A stretch of 64,000 nt of DNA from Paenirhizobium cremeum (GCF_022884085.1 NZ_JAGGCS010000020.1:1-64000), one strand, 5' to 3'. Positions 26,501 to 34,941 are shown, numbered from the stretch's first letter. Program-made: numbers and translations. Notes: generated by a model from the letters alone, not told the origin.

Positions 26501-28623
26501 TTGATGGCGGCGATCTCGGCACCGCCACGCAGATACTGTTCCAGCACGTCGGGCGCCGCGCGCACCGAAAGCATCGCCCCCTGCGGCTGCTTCTGCATGA
26601 GCTTTCCGCGCGTCGCGACAAGCGTCAGGGCATCCTCGAAGGAAATGGCATTGGCCAGTGTGGCTGCAACGAACTCGCCGACGCTGTGACCGATCATCGC
26701 GTCGGGCTTCAGGCCCCGGCTCATCCATAGCCGCGCCAGCGCATGTTCCACCAAATAGAGGCACGGTTGGGCGATCCGGGTATCGCGTTGCTCCTCCGCC
26801 ATCGCATCGGTCACGGGACCCATGTGGCAGAGGTAGTCACGGACATCGACATTGAACGTCATCTTCAGGACTTCGGCGCCGCGGTCGATCCAGCGGGTGA
26901 ATTCCGGCTCGCGATTATAAAGCCCGGCCCCCATCCCGACATATTGCGAACCCTGGCCGGGGAACATGAAGACCACCGGCGGCGCGACATCGGCGGCCAC
27001 ATTCGAACCGGCTTTCCCGGACCTGAGCTGTTCGACCGCTGAGGACACCGTACTGGCCGCAATAGCGGTCCGGTGAGCGAAATGGTGCCGCCCCTCCTGC
27101 AGAGTGCGGGCAACCTGCGACAGCGGCGCATCGGCATTCTTTTCCAGGTGATCGGCAAGATTGCCGCGCATGGCGGAAAGGGCCGCCTCCGTGCGGGCGG
27201 AGAGCGGCAGGATATATGGTCCCTCGTCGTCCTCCACATGAACTTGCGGGCGTGCCGGGGCCTCCTCCAGCACGACGTGAATATTGGTGCCCCCCACCCC
27301 GAACGAACTCACGCCGGCACGCCTTGGCGTTTCACTCTCCGGCCAGTCCGTCGTGGCAGTCGGGATATAGAAAGGGCTGCGTTCCAGGTCGATCCGCGGA
27401 TTGGGCACCCTGTAGTTCGGCATGGCGGGGATCTTGCCGTAATGCAGCGCAAGGGCGGCCTTGATAAGGCCGGCAACGCCGGCCGCCGCATCCATATGGC
27501 CGACATTGCCTTTGACCGAACCGAGTGCACATGTCCCCCCGTCCTGGGGAGCGCCAGAAAACGCCCCCTTCAAACCGGAAAACTCGATCGGATCACCAAG
27601 CGGTGTGGCCGTACCGTGACATTCGACATAACCGATCGTCGCCGGATCGATGCCGGCATGGGCGATCGCCGCGGAAATCGCCTCCGCCTGCCCCTCGGCA
27701 CTCGGAGCGGTGAAGCCGATCTTGTCGGAACCGTCATTGTTGACGCCGTAGCCGCGGATGACGGCATAAACACGATCACCGTCGCGAAGCGCATCTTCGA
27801 GCCGCTTCAGCAACACCACACCTGCGCCGCTCGCAAACACCGTGCCGGAGGCGTCCGCATCGAAGGGGCGGCAGATGCCGTCCCGCGAGACCATGCCGCC
27901 TTCCTGATAGAGATAGCCGCGCTTCTGCGGCAGGGTGATCGAGACTCCGCCTGCGAGAGCCATGTCGCAGCCATAGGTCAGCAGATTCTGGCAGGCCTGG
28001 GAAACCGCGAGCAGGGACGTGGAGCAGGCCGAATGCAGCGTGAAGGCCGGGCCGCGCAGATTGAATTTGTAGGCGACGCGCGTGGAGAGCGCATCGGTGA
28101 TCGATCCGACGATCTGGTTAAAACATCCGATCTGGTAGTTGGACGTGAATTCCTCGACCTTCGCGCGATCGCCCAGCACGTTGTTGATGAGATAGGTCGG
28201 CATCGAGCATCCGGCGAAAACGCCAACCAGACCCGGGTTCCGATAGGGATCGTACCCCGCCCGTTCCAGCGCTTCCCAGCAGATCTCCAGGAAAACGCGA
28301 TGCTGCGGGTCCGTGACCGCCGCCTCGCGCGGAAACATGCCGAAAAACTCCGCGTCGAACTGCTCGACATCGGCCAGAAAAGGACGGGCGGCCACATAAT
28401 CCGCACCGGCACGCTCCTCATCGGTAAAGGCATCCTCGATCTCATCGGGGGAAAAGCTGACAAAGGCGTTGCGTCCCTCCTCCACCAGTTGCCAGAGGGC
28501 TTCGACGCTTGGAGCGCCGGGAAAGCGTCCCGACATGCCGATGATGGCAATGCCATCAGGCGCATAGGCGTCTTCCGGGTGTCCGGTCGATTCGTCGAGG
28601 ATGATGGTTTCGCTATCGCTCAT
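20515..28623 (-). CDS. Hybrid PKS-NRPS megasynthase: KS-AT-ACP-aminotransferase-C-A(Gly)-PCP
   Basis: 2702 residues. KS (about 22-455): Cys200 in HSACSTSL, His336, His376. AT (550-865): GHSVGE with Ser647 and HAFH (743-746), the malonyl-CoA pattern. ACP (935-1018): Ser979 in LGFDSL. An Ala/Pro-rich linker (1020-1140) contains a helix. Class III PLP aminotransferase (1180-1605): Lys1444 in TYGKVVGGG. C domain (1640-2070): intact HHIVCDG (1768-1774). A domain (2090-2600): residues DILQLGMIWK at the specificity positions, close to the known glycine code. PCP Ser2634. There is no KR, DH or ER. It should extend a loaded acyl group with malonate, aminate the beta-keto group and couple it to glycine, as MycA/ItuA-type synthases do for beta-amino acids. 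The start overlaps the A-T gene by 4 bp. Confidence 0.93.
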   Translation of the reverse strand: MSDSETIILDESTGHPEDAYAPDGIAIIGMSGRFPGAPSVEALWQLVEEGRNAFVSFSPDEIEDAFTDEERAGADYVAARPFLADVEQFDAEFFGMFPREAAVTDPQHRVFLEICWEALERAGYDPYRNPGLVGVFAGCSMPTYLINNVLGDRAKVEEFTSNYQIGCFNQIVGSITDALSTRVAYKFNLRGPAFTLHSACSTSLLAVSQACQNLLTYGCDMALAGGVSITLPQKRGYLYQEGGMVSRDGICRPFDADASGTVFASGAGVVLLKRLEDALRDGDRVYAVIRGYGVNNDGSDKIGFTAPSAEGQAEAISAAIAHAGIDPATIGYVECHGTATPLGDPIEFSGLKGAFSGAPQDGGTCALGSVKGNVGHMDAAAGVAGLIKAALALHYGKIPAMPNYRVPNPRIDLERSPFYIPTATTDWPESETPRRAGVSSFGVGGTNIHVVLEEAPARPQVHVEDDEGPYILPLSARTEAALSAMRGNLADHLEKNADAPLSQVARTLQEGRHHFAHRTAIAASTVSSAVEQLRSGKAGSNVAADVAPPVVFMFPGQGSQYVGMGAGLYNREPEFTRWIDRGAEVLKMTFNVDVRDYLCHMGPVTDAMAEEQRDTRIAQPCLYLVEHALARLWMSRGLKPDAMIGHSVGEFVAATLANAISFEDALTLVATRGKLMQKQPQGAMLSVRAAPDVLEQYLRGGAEIAAINAPKLCVASGPFKDIDAVCAELEKAGIAFSRLHTSHAFHSAMMEPCIDDLREQAARVTYGTATIPYISCVTGDWQTDELGRSPDYWARHCREAVRFSDGLLSLCRDRKPILIEVGPGRTLSVFASQTISRDGVAAIIQSMPEHDRAHAGAEVLAEAQGKLWMAGRSLAWPALPDTGERALPLPTYPFQRQRHWIDAPPSARRAASAPQPSMLLVEPNGEIEIMSTISSSPAAVAARIPELETSLLALLSDMSGETLDGECRASSFLELGFDSLFIGQFAQKIDKQYGIKISFRELLSNIPTVADLARYLDGALPPEPAPQPAPVAASAPAPQPVAAASAMPATMVMPATSVPAISGQRGSGLDASLEAVLQSQLSLAQTLFAQQFQVLQAAGAASSVPAALPAVQPAFSQSAPPPTVAVSAPAPVPAALSEDQGEIGSERIRLYRPDAKKAGPELTPEKKAFVDDIVATYAERNKGSKAFTEKNRARLADPRTASGFRADWKEMIFPIVSNRSKGSRIWDVDGHEYIDLVNGFGQTAFGHAPDFVVEAMKKQMDAGFAIGPQTPLAGEAAELICELTGHERVTFCNTGSEAVMAAMRVARAVTGRERIVIFANDYHGQFDEVLVKGRNRGGNPVALPIAAGIPNGSVSNMVVLRYGAPESLDWIRANADDVAAVIIEPVQSRHPELRPQEFVRSLRDIATASEFALVFDEVVTGFRVHSGGMQAVWGIRGDMATYGKVVGGGMPIGVLTGDSRFMDALDGGYWNYGDDSVPMVAPTFFAGTFVRHPVVLSAVKAVLEHIKGEGAALYDRVANRTEALVAEINSDLEKRGIGPVVNGYKSWFYTDFSSLDPLGGLIYPLMRMNGIHTQDGYPCFLTTEHSEADFQAIAQAYRDAVDALQSVGILAPKGVSAPATVVEAPVRQIAIATERPQSAPLTEAQSEIWLAAQLGEEASCSFNESFTLTLDGSLDQAAFLQALKSVIDRHDALHIRFDRNGERFSFIPDFDLGVDIVDLAQEGDGEEELRAIIDDEAHMPFDLVKGPLARAKLVKLGTDRHAFVFTAHHIVCDGWSMNVLVEELSAAYSALVRGENLQFDPALSFATYATDLAPDAEVNPDTQKFWLDQFRDIPEPAEMPFDRAYPEQRTFAGGTCTVKIGADVYKDLKKRGARSGATLFSTLLAALQVMVARLSGQPDVVIAVPSAGQSLLDGQTLVGHCVNLLPLRQMVEASKSFETHLKATQQLVLKAFEHQDYTYGTLVKTLGVKRDPRRLPLTGIQFNLERVAGNAEFSGLTARMEPNPKAFSNFDMFLNMIEGTDGIRIDVDYNADVLDRETVERWVGHFVSLVTALAKDMEQPIAALSLLSPQETEWLVHGLNQSTVDYDRDAFVFSLFSRKAAEHPDKVAAVHRGKTITYGDLDARSNRLARHIRSVVSGEGQRIALLVDRSLDMLVALLAIMKSGHAYIPLDPGHPEPRLRQTLEAARPVAMICDSEAGAALAGDGVAIIRTDRDAQAFASLSGDALETLPSDTETTAYVIFTSGSTGTPKGVAISHRALTNFMLSMEKEPGLAADDTLVAVTTISFDIAGLELYLPLIAGAKVVIADRTQVQDGFALVRLVEESNATVLQATPTLWQMLVEAGMGKTMRLKKLCGGEPLPKDLARTLVRMEGELWNMYGPTETTIWSSVERVLDNDTPITIGHPIANTQLYILDQDGRIAPVGVTGELHIGGDGLAQGYFDRPDLTDAAFVQRDIGTGEMQRLYKTGDVGRRLTDGSLQLLGRRDNQIKLRGFRIELGDIEAVISKVEGVRQCAVVGVRNSKGDVSLACYYVTEPGTSLPDAAGLAALARANLPAYMVPSAWVLETALPQTANGKLDRKALEKRDIRQQEAAAAATKVKPRTEMETKLWTIWKSVLDVENIGVEDNLYALGADSLTIFRIAARMLDAGLPLEAKHLLRHPSIAELAAYAEEQKEAEPAGITYHIPSLKDFRNGARRRVESVS

Positions 28624-30545
28624 GGAGCGCTCCTGCGGAATTGGGATACCGTCCGTCTCTGCAATGCCGCCCGCTGATCCGGGCTCATGGATTTCTGCGG
28701 CTGCTCCGTCTTGCCGTCGAGGAACCGCGCAAGTTCGCGAATGGTCGGGTGCTTGAACAGCGTCATCACGTCGACATTGCGCCTGAGCTCGGCTTCCAGC
28801 CCTGCATGCACCCTCAGGAGTTGGAGGGAGGTGCCGCCGAGGTCGAAGAAGTTCCGGTCCACCGCAATGTCCCGAGCGCCGAGCGCCTCCTGCCAGAGGC
28901 GCGTGAGAATTTCCTCGCTCCGGCTTTCCGGGGCGGCGGGTTTGCTGTTTTCGACCGGCGGCAGCGGCAGCCTGGCGCGGTCGGTCTTGCCCGCCGGCGT
29001 CAGAGGAAAGGCCTTCAGGACCATCGCGGCGCTCGGAATCATGTAGGCCGGCAGGGCGCTGCGCAGCTTTTCCATGATCGCCGGAACGAAGTTGGAATTG
29101 CCGATATCAGCCTCGTTGCGCGGTCGCAGATAGGCAATGATCCGTTTGACGGTCGCCCCCTGTTCATGACAGGCGACCACGGCATCCAGAAGCCTCTGGT
29201 CCCGCCGTAACGCCGCTTCGATTTCGTCGAGTTCGATGCGCTTGCCGTTGATCTTGATCTGGCGGTCGCGACGCCCCTTGAAGAAGAGCATGCCGTCGGC
29301 GTCCATGGTTGCGAGATCGCCTGTGAGGTAACAGCGGACAGCGCCTCCGTCGGTCTCAACCATGACGAATTTTTCCGAGGTCAGGTCGGGGCGGTTGATA
29401 TAGCCGATCGCAAGTCCGTCCCCGGCCAGCGCAAGCTGCCCCTCCGCATTGGCCGGCAGCGGACGCATGTTCTCGTCCAGGATGAGCAGGCTCGTGTTGG
29501 AAATCGCGCTGCCGATCGGCAGTTCCCTGGCATCGAACCCTGCGGGAATGGTGAAGGTGGTCGCAATGACGGTTGCTTCCGTGGGGCCATAGGCGTTGGT
29601 CAGCCGGCAACCGGGGTGGGCGCCATGGAAACGGCGCGCATGCTCGACCGATCCCGCCTCCCCGCCGAAAAGAACATGGCGCAGGCTCGGCAGATCACCG
29701 CCCGCGTGGTCCGCGAACAGGTTGAACAGACCAGTCGTCAGCAACATCACGGTCACGCCGTTGTCGCGGACCACGTCGCAGAGCTCCGCAAGGGAAAAGC
29801 TCGCCTTCGGCATGCCGGCGAGAAGGCAGCCATTCAGCAATGCGCCCCAGATTTCGAAGGTGGCGGCATCGAAGGAAATCGTCGCGGTGTGAAGAACCAC
29901 GTCATTGCGGTCGAATGCGACATAGTTCTGGTCGAGCACCAGCCGGGTTATTCCGCGATGCGCGATCGCGACGCCCTTCGGACGCCCCGTCGAACCGGAC
30001 GTGTACATGACATAGGCCGCGTCGGACCCGTCCACATCGGGAAAAACACAGGAGCCTTCAACGGGAAGCGAGGTGAGCAAAGCGGCAAGATCGACGATCT
30101 CTCCGCCACCGGTAAAACCACGGACATCCGCGTTAGACGCCGCATCCGTGAAGATGATCTTCGGCGCGCATTCGCCGATGACATAGGCAAGGTGCTCGGA
30201 AGGAAAGGCAGGGTCGACGGGAAGATATGCGGCGCCCGCCTTCAGAATGGCAAGCTTCGCGACCACGGTCGAAAGCGCGCGCGGGACCAACAGTGCGACG
30301 ATGTCGCCCTTGCCGACGCCGCGCGCAAGCAGATAGGCCGCAAGCCCGTCCGAAAGAAGATCGAGTTCACGATAGGTGAGGGACGCCTCACCGAAAACCA
30401 GCGCCCGCGCATCGGGATAGAGACGGGCCTGTTGCCTGAAAATATCGTGGACGCTCCGCCGCCGGTCATAGTGGGCCCGTTCCTGGTGCCCCTTGTCCGG
30501 CAGGATGCCGGCTCCGTTCACTTCCTGGCCTGTGACATAACTCAT
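28620..30545 (-). CDS. Nonribosomal peptide synthetase loading protein, A-PCP
   Basis: 641 residues. The adenylation domain (about 25-535) has YVMYTSGSTGRPKGV (A3), SFDAATFE (A4), NAYGPTEAT (A5), YLTGDLA (A7) and a final PAGKTDR (A10). A PCP follows with Ser573 in FFDLGGTSLQLL. The specificity positions read by alignment to GrsA are roughly DAFLLGAVIK. Asp235 implies an alpha-amino acid and the pocket is hydrophobic, but I do not assign a substrate. As the first gene of the leftward operon, with no C domain, it is the likely starter module feeding the KS of the next protein. AGGGGA lies six bases before the ATG. It could also load the A-less C-PCP-TE protein in trans. Confidence 0.9.
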   Translation of the reverse strand: MSYVTGQEVNGAGILPDKGHQERAHYDRRRSVHDIFRQQARLYPDARALVFGEASLTYRELDLLSDGLAAYLLARGVGKGDIVALLVPRALSTVVAKLAILKAGAAYLPVDPAFPSEHLAYVIGECAPKIIFTDAASNADVRGFTGGGEIVDLAALLTSLPVEGSCVFPDVDGSDAAYVMYTSGSTGRPKGVAIAHRGITRLVLDQNYVAFDRNDVVLHTATISFDAATFEIWGALLNGCLLAGMPKASFSLAELCDVVRDNGVTVMLLTTGLFNLFADHAGGDLPSLRHVLFGGEAGSVEHARRFHGAHPGCRLTNAYGPTEATVIATTFTIPAGFDARELPIGSAISNTSLLILDENMRPLPANAEGQLALAGDGLAIGYINRPDLTSEKFVMVETDGGAVRCYLTGDLATMDADGMLFFKGRRDRQIKINGKRIELDEIEAALRRDQRLLDAVVACHEQGATVKRIIAYLRPRNEADIGNSNFVPAIMEKLRSALPAYMIPSAAMVLKAFPLTPAGKTDRARLPLPPVENSKPAAPESRSEEILTRLWQEALGARDIAVDRNFFDLGGTSLQLLRVHAGLEAELRRNVDVMTLFKHPTIRELARFLDGKTEQPQKSMSPDQRAALQRRTVSQFRRSAP

Positions 30546-30937
30546 CGGCGTCCCCTGTATCTGGATGGCCCGAAATACGCGTCGGCGGAAGAAACTGTGT
30601 CACCTGCCTACGACGGGATCTCGCAGGCACCCTTCCCCCGTAGCCAGAATTTCACGACGGGAAGAAATGGAAAGCTGGTCATTGGGCTGAAACAAACGCC
30701 CGATGGGCATCTTGCGACTAAGTCATTTGGCCAGTCGCGGGAGGACGGCCCCGCTATCAGGCGAAAACGCGATCACCGCATGAAAGACCGGCGCGTCGAA
30801 ACCGCATGCGGACCGGCATATCGTCACCGCAATGGCATCGAAGGGAGATAAAATCGAGTTACACGGGGCGAAAACGTCATCGCACCCGGCGAGCGACGCG
30901 CCGCGGCAGGATTGGTGAAGTCGGGAGCCGCCGCCCG
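30546..30937. promoter_or_regulatory. Upstream region of the PKS/NRPS operon
   Basis: 392 bp between the A-PCP start (leftward) and the stop of the GH16 gene. No gene, convincing promoter hexamers or strong hairpin were found. One CTAAG-core element (ACTAAGTC, about 30718-30725) recalls the CTTAG/CTAAG elements elsewhere in the locus. The promoter of the leftward operon must lie here, unless transcription reads through from the GH16 gene. Confidence 0.35.
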
Positions 30938-31744
30938 TCACTCGAAGGTATAGGCACGGACGTAATCGACGTACATGAAAGAGGGATCGGGCGTTTCCTG
31001 CGTCGAGCCCTCCTCGACAAGCGCCAGGTTGAGCAGCACGTACATCGGCTGACGATGTTCCGGCTGGGTCTCCGTTTTCCAGACGAGCTTGCCGTCGAAA
31101 TACATCCGGATGAAGGCCGGATCGATCTTTACGCCGTAGGAATGAAACTCGCCGGGATCGGAGTCCGTGAAGGCATCGATCCGCTTGCCCTGGGAATAGT
31201 GCCGCCCGTCCTTGTGCCAGACATGGACGACCGACGAATAGGCTTCGGGCTTGTCGCCGTAGAATTCAAGCACGTCGATTTCCGCCGTCGCCTTCGAACG
31301 GTCGAGGCCGATGAGCCAGAAGGCTGGCCAAAGCCCGGGTCCAAGGGGTAGCCGGGCGCGCATTTCGAAATAGCCGTATTGCTGGGCAAAGCCCTTGCCC
31401 GCCGGATCGACCGAGGCCAACAGGCCCGAGCGCCAGTTGCCATCCTTGTCACGGCTCGCCTCTATCCGCAGAACCTCATCGACAATCGCGAAGGGGAAGT
31501 CGTCCTTCGGAGCCACAAAGCGTGCGCCGCCGAAATCTCCCGACCAGGGCGTATGCGCAATCCAGCGTGTGCCCGGCCCCCATTCCGACACATCGAGGTC
31601 CGTGAATTCGTCGGAGAAGGCGAGCTTCATACCGGCCGGGTTGATGGCATCGCCGGTGTCGCCCGCCAACGGCGTCTGCGCATGCGCGACGGGAGCGGTC
31701 AGCAACATCAGCGCGAGGCCCCCGGCAGCCAGCACGATATCCAT
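30938..31744 (-). CDS. Secreted GH16 family glycoside hydrolase (ExoK/endo-beta-glucanase-like)
   Basis: 268 residues from ATG 31744. The signal peptide is hydrophobic (MDIVLAAGGLALMLLTAPVAHA, cleavage about residue 22). The GH16 catalytic motif is EIDVLEFYG (E-x-D-x-x-E), with LWPAFWLIG before it and FHSYGVKIDP and MYVLLNLAL after it, all typical of laminarinase, lichenase and ExoK enzymes. It should cut beta-linked glucans outside the cell, for example to trim or size the polymer made by the adjacent locus. ATG at 31792 would add a polar N-terminal extension; neither start has a strong ribosome binding site. It is divergent from the polymerase gene. Confidence 0.88.
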   Translation of the reverse strand: MDIVLAAGGLALMLLTAPVAHAQTPLAGDTGDAINPAGMKLAFSDEFTDLDVSEWGPGTRWIAHTPWSGDFGGARFVAPKDDFPFAIVDEVLRIEASRDKDGNWRSGLLASVDPAGKGFAQQYGYFEMRARLPLGPGLWPAFWLIGLDRSKATAEIDVLEFYGDKPEAYSSVVHVWHKDGRHYSQGKRIDAFTDSDPGEFHSYGVKIDPAFIRMYFDGKLVWKTETQPEHRQPMYVLLNLALVEEGSTQETPDPSFMYVDYVRAYTFE

Positions 31745-32058
31745 GCCGCGGACCCACCCGGAATCGCCGTATCTTTGCCCATGGTTCGACATGATGCATG
31801 CATATCGCGTTCGCCACAGAAGCGAATAGAACCGAATTCGGCTCACGCGCTACCGAAAAAGGCTTAGGCCCGGATGTAAATACAGCCGCCTTGGTTCCGT
31901 GCTAATTTATCCAGCAGTCACAAAGAGTTGCAGGATATTCCGAGCGACCGCGCCCAAAGCCGGCGAAACCCGGACGCGCGGCACGAGGTTCCGGGAAGGC
32001 GGGCTTCGCCGATCCGGCAGGCATTCGATCGATCGGAACCGGACGGGGCGGCATGTAA
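31745..32058. promoter_or_regulatory. Divergent promoter region between GH16 and the polymerase gene
   Basis: 314 bp. GGCTTAGG (31861-31868) is followed by CCCGGATGT. A similar CTAAG plus CGGATGT pairing occurs at 14297-14309 before the DegT gene. A modestly AT-richer stretch (31875-31930) follows. No small gene was seen. Confidence 0.4.
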
Positions 32059-33507
32059 ATGAGTCTTGAGTTCATGGGGTTGGTCACGATCATCGTCGGT
32101 TGCGTCATCCTTGCCGCACCGGTGACTTGGGCGTTTCCCGTCATGGTTCTGTCGACCGTCTTCGGAGCGGCGGCGGCCATCAGCCTTCCGGCGCTCGGCG
32201 GCCCTTCCGTCCTGGTGCCGAGCCTGTTTCTGGTTTTTTTCGCAACAAGGCTGTTCATGGCTGCCGGAGAAGGCCCTCTTCTGGCGTCCCTGCAGCCGTT
32301 TCGCCCCGGTTTCTGGCTCCTGCTGCTGACCGGCTTCGGTCTGCTGAGCGCAATCTACTTCCCGAAACTCTTTGAAGGCGTGACCGAAACGATGACGGTG
32401 GAGCGCGTGACCAGCACGCGAAGCTTCATTTCGCTCTCGCCCCTGCGCTTTTCGTCCAACAACATCACCCAGTCTGTCTATGCGGTCGGGGGCCTTGTCT
32501 GCTTCGCGGCGGTCTTCGCCTATTTTCGTCATGCGGGAAAAGCCGGACATCTGATAAGCGCCATTCTCCTCCTCGCAGTCGTGGATATCGGCTTCGCGGT
32601 GGCAGACGTCATCACCTATTTCAGTGGAACGGAATATCTGCTCGGCTTCGTCAGAACGGCGAACTACGCCCTGCTGACGGCGGCCGAAAAAGGCGGTCTC
32701 AAGCGGATCTCCGGCACATTCCCCGAAGCATCCGCCTTCTCAGAATATACGCTTGTCCTTTTCGCCGTCATGGCGAGCCTCTGGCTTGATCGGGTCCGCT
32801 CGCGCGAAACGGGAATTCTGACCGCGCTGCTGTTGCTCGCGCTGCTGTTATCGACATCGGCCACGGCGCTCATTGGCGTCGCAGTTGTGGTGCCGTTCCT
32901 CTGGACGCGGGCGCTGCTCGGCGCAATGAAGGGCTCCGCCAAAGCCCGTCCGGTTTTTCTCGCCGCCTGCGTCGCCTTCATTCCTGCAGCAATCCTGACG
33001 GCATTTGTGCTTTTCCCTGGATTGGTCGATCAGCTGCACCAATTCGTCGAGGAAATGCTGCTTTCCAAGGCCGAGAGCCAGTCCGGCAGGGAGCGCTTCA
33101 TGTGGAATGCCGTGGCCTTCCAGACCTTTCTCGATACCCATGGTTTCGGCGCAGGGCTCGGCAGCGCCCGCGCATCCAGCTATATCCTCGTCCTGCTCTC
33201 CAATGTGGGTGTCATCGGCTTCGTGCTGTTTGCCACATTCGTCTCCGCGGTTCTCGCCGCACGCCCATTGCGCAACGGCGGCGCGCTCGATATCGGCAAT
33301 GCGACCGTTCGCGCGGCCAAGACGGGCCTGATCGCCTCGCTCACCGCCGCTTGTGTTTCCGGCACGGTCTACGATCTCGGGCTGATGTTTTATATCCTCG
33401 CCGGCAGCGCTGCCGCTCTTGCCAGCGAACGAGCGCCCGTGGGAAGCCCGCTTTCCGCTTCCGGCAACCTTCATTCCTTTCCGGTCGCTCCGGTGAGGCG
33501 GCGATGA
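32059..33507 (+). CDS. Wzy-type polysaccharide polymerase / O-antigen ligase-like membrane protein
   Basis: 482 residues with about ten to twelve hydrophobic segments along its length and a larger polar loop around residues 330-365 that contains SQSGRERFMWNAVAFQTF. The THGFGAGLGSARASS motif near residue 370 is the kind of conserved loop seen in Wzy/O-antigen polymerase-like proteins. It should join repeat units on the periplasmic side of the inner membrane after Wzx-mediated flipping (see 45627). Its stop overlaps the start of the pyruvyl transferase gene (ATGA), so the two form an operon. The ribosome binding site is weak (GGGGCGG). The family is divergent, so the function is assigned from topology and neighbours. 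Confidence 0.75.
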   Translation: MSLEFMGLVTIIVGCVILAAPVTWAFPVMVLSTVFGAAAAISLPALGGPSVLVPSLFLVFFATRLFMAAGEGPLLASLQPFRPGFWLLLLTGFGLLSAIYFPKLFEGVTETMTVERVTSTRSFISLSPLRFSSNNITQSVYAVGGLVCFAAVFAYFRHAGKAGHLISAILLLAVVDIGFAVADVITYFSGTEYLLGFVRTANYALLTAAEKGGLKRISGTFPEASAFSEYTLVLFAVMASLWLDRVRSRETGILTALLLLALLLSTSATALIGVAVVVPFLWTRALLGAMKGSAKARPVFLAACVAFIPAAILTAFVLFPGLVDQLHQFVEEMLLSKAESQSGRERFMWNAVAFQTFLDTHGFGAGLGSARASSYILVLLSNVGVIGFVLFATFVSAVLAARPLRNGGALDIGNATVRAAKTGLIASLTAACVSGTVYDLGLMFYILAGSAAALASERAPVGSPLSASGNLHSFPVAPVRRR

Positions 33508-34730
33508 AAATCCTGATCTTCAATGTGAAATACAGCGAGAATCTCGGAGACGGGATACTCGCACAATGCATCGAGCGCGCTTTGACCGCCGATCCGGACG
33601 TAAGGGTCGAGACGATCGACTTGGCCGGACGCGCCGATTTCGGCACCACCCATCAGCATCGGCAATACGCAATTCGAGTGCTTCACGCGCTGCCCGCATT
33701 CGCCCGGCGGGCGGCGGTCGAACGGATACTCGGGCCGAAACTCGAAAAACTCCGGGAGGACTGGGACCGGAAACTCGCCTCCGCCGATGCGGTGATACTG
33801 GGCGGCGGCAATCTCTTCCAGGACGACGACCTGAATTTTCCGCTGAAGATCGGCAGCCTTCTGGATTGCGTCAGCCGCAGCGGCAAGCCACTGGCAGTTT
33901 ACGCCGTCGGTGTGGGAAGTCACTGGTCTGCCCGCGCCGCGGAATTGTTCGGACGTTTAAGGGCGACGGAGCTAACCTGCCTTTCGGTGCGCGACGGCAA
34001 CGCCTATGACAACTGGATGAGCCATTTCCCCGAGGGGCCGGCTCCCGCGGTCGTTCCGGACCCGGGCCTGCTGGCCGGGCGTTTCTTCCCCGCTTCCGAG
34101 GAGCCGGCTTCCGTTCATGGCAAGGTCGGCATCTGTGTTACCGATCCGGTGATCCTCATGCGCCATGCCGGTCGGCATTCGCCGGACATATGCTTCAAAA
34201 CCGTAAGCGACTATCGCGAACTGATCCGCGAGTTGGCAAAGCGGGGATATGCCATCCGGCTCTTTTCCAACGGAGCCCGTGAGGACCAGGCATTCGCCGA
34301 ACGCATCCTGGATGAGAATGAGATGGCGCGGTACCGCACCACCGGCGTCGTCGACCTGGTCGAGCGTCCCCGCCTGCCTGAAGACGTCGTTCAGTTCCTC
34401 CGGTCCCTGTCCGTTGTCATCGCCCATCGCCTGCATGCCTGTATCGCCGCCTATTCGCTCGGCATTCCGCATGTCGGTCTGGGCTGGGATTCCAAGGTCG
34501 CGGGCTTCTTCCGGTCCGTCGGTCGCGAAAGCTATTTCGCCTCCGGTAAAGCCGCGACACCGGCCCATGCGGCCACTTTGGCGGCCGCTGCGGAGGCAGA
34601 AGGAATCGACCCGGATCGGCACAACGCCACCCTCGCCGCCGCCCTGGAGGGCATACAGCACATGCAGACATGTCTGCGGCGACCGGAGGCCGATACCCTG
34701 GTTTCAGCAGGGTATCCCTCGCCTCTCTGA
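33504..34730 (+). CDS. Polysaccharide pyruvyl transferase family protein
   Basis: 408 residues. The N-terminus MKILIFNVKYSENLGDGIL and ADAVILGGGNLFQDD are signature elements of the polysaccharide pyruvyl transferase (CsaB/WcaK/ExoV) family. The C-terminal half has VIAHRLHACIAAYSLGIPHVGLGWDSKV, the conserved HRLH block. It should add pyruvate ketals from phosphoenolpyruvate to sugar residues of the repeat unit in the cytoplasm. It is translationally coupled to the polymerase gene by a 4-bp overlap. A long imperfect inverted repeat lies just downstream (34754-34804). Confidence 0.87.
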   Translation: MKILIFNVKYSENLGDGILAQCIERALTADPDVRVETIDLAGRADFGTTHQHRQYAIRVLHALPAFARRAAVERILGPKLEKLREDWDRKLASADAVILGGGNLFQDDDLNFPLKIGSLLDCVSRSGKPLAVYAVGVGSHWSARAAELFGRLRATELTCLSVRDGNAYDNWMSHFPEGPAPAVVPDPGLLAGRFFPASEEPASVHGKVGICVTDPVILMRHAGRHSPDICFKTVSDYRELIRELAKRGYAIRLFSNGAREDQAFAERILDENEMARYRTTGVVDLVERPRLPEDVVQFLRSLSVVIAHRLHACIAAYSLGIPHVGLGWDSKVAGFFRSVGRESYFASGKAATPAHAATLAAAAEAEGIDPDRHNATLAAALEGIQHMQTCLRRPEADTLVSAGYPSPL

Positions 34731-34753
34731 CGCGGTTTTTCATCAATACGCGA

Positions 34754-34804
34754 AATAACATTTTAATTCAGGACAATCTAATATTTGTTTCCTGAAATGT
34801 TATT
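34754..34804. repeat. Imperfect inverted repeat downstream of the pyruvyl transferase gene
   Basis: AATAACAT (34754-34761) plus TTCAGGA (34767-34773) pair with TCCTGAA (34790-34796) plus ATGTTATT (34797-34804): 15 paired bases with a 5-base bulge. It could be a transcription terminator for the polymerase operon or an operator. There is no T-run after it. The surrounding 34731-34941 is strikingly AT-rich. Confidence 0.5.
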
Positions 34805-34941
34805 GCCGTTCTGCTCACAAAAAATCCCTAGATTTTTATTAAAATTGCGAACAATTTGAGTGCACACAAGTGACTTTCTTATCTTAATATTTGCTGATAC
34901 AATTTTTTCCGTCAAAAGGGGTAGTTTGGGTGGGCGTTTGA

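Noticed and set aside
20575..28677. Several long plus-strand frames opposite the PKS/NRPS gene
   Set aside because: Same antisense effect of codon bias; no recognisable protein features and no ribosome binding sites that make sense.
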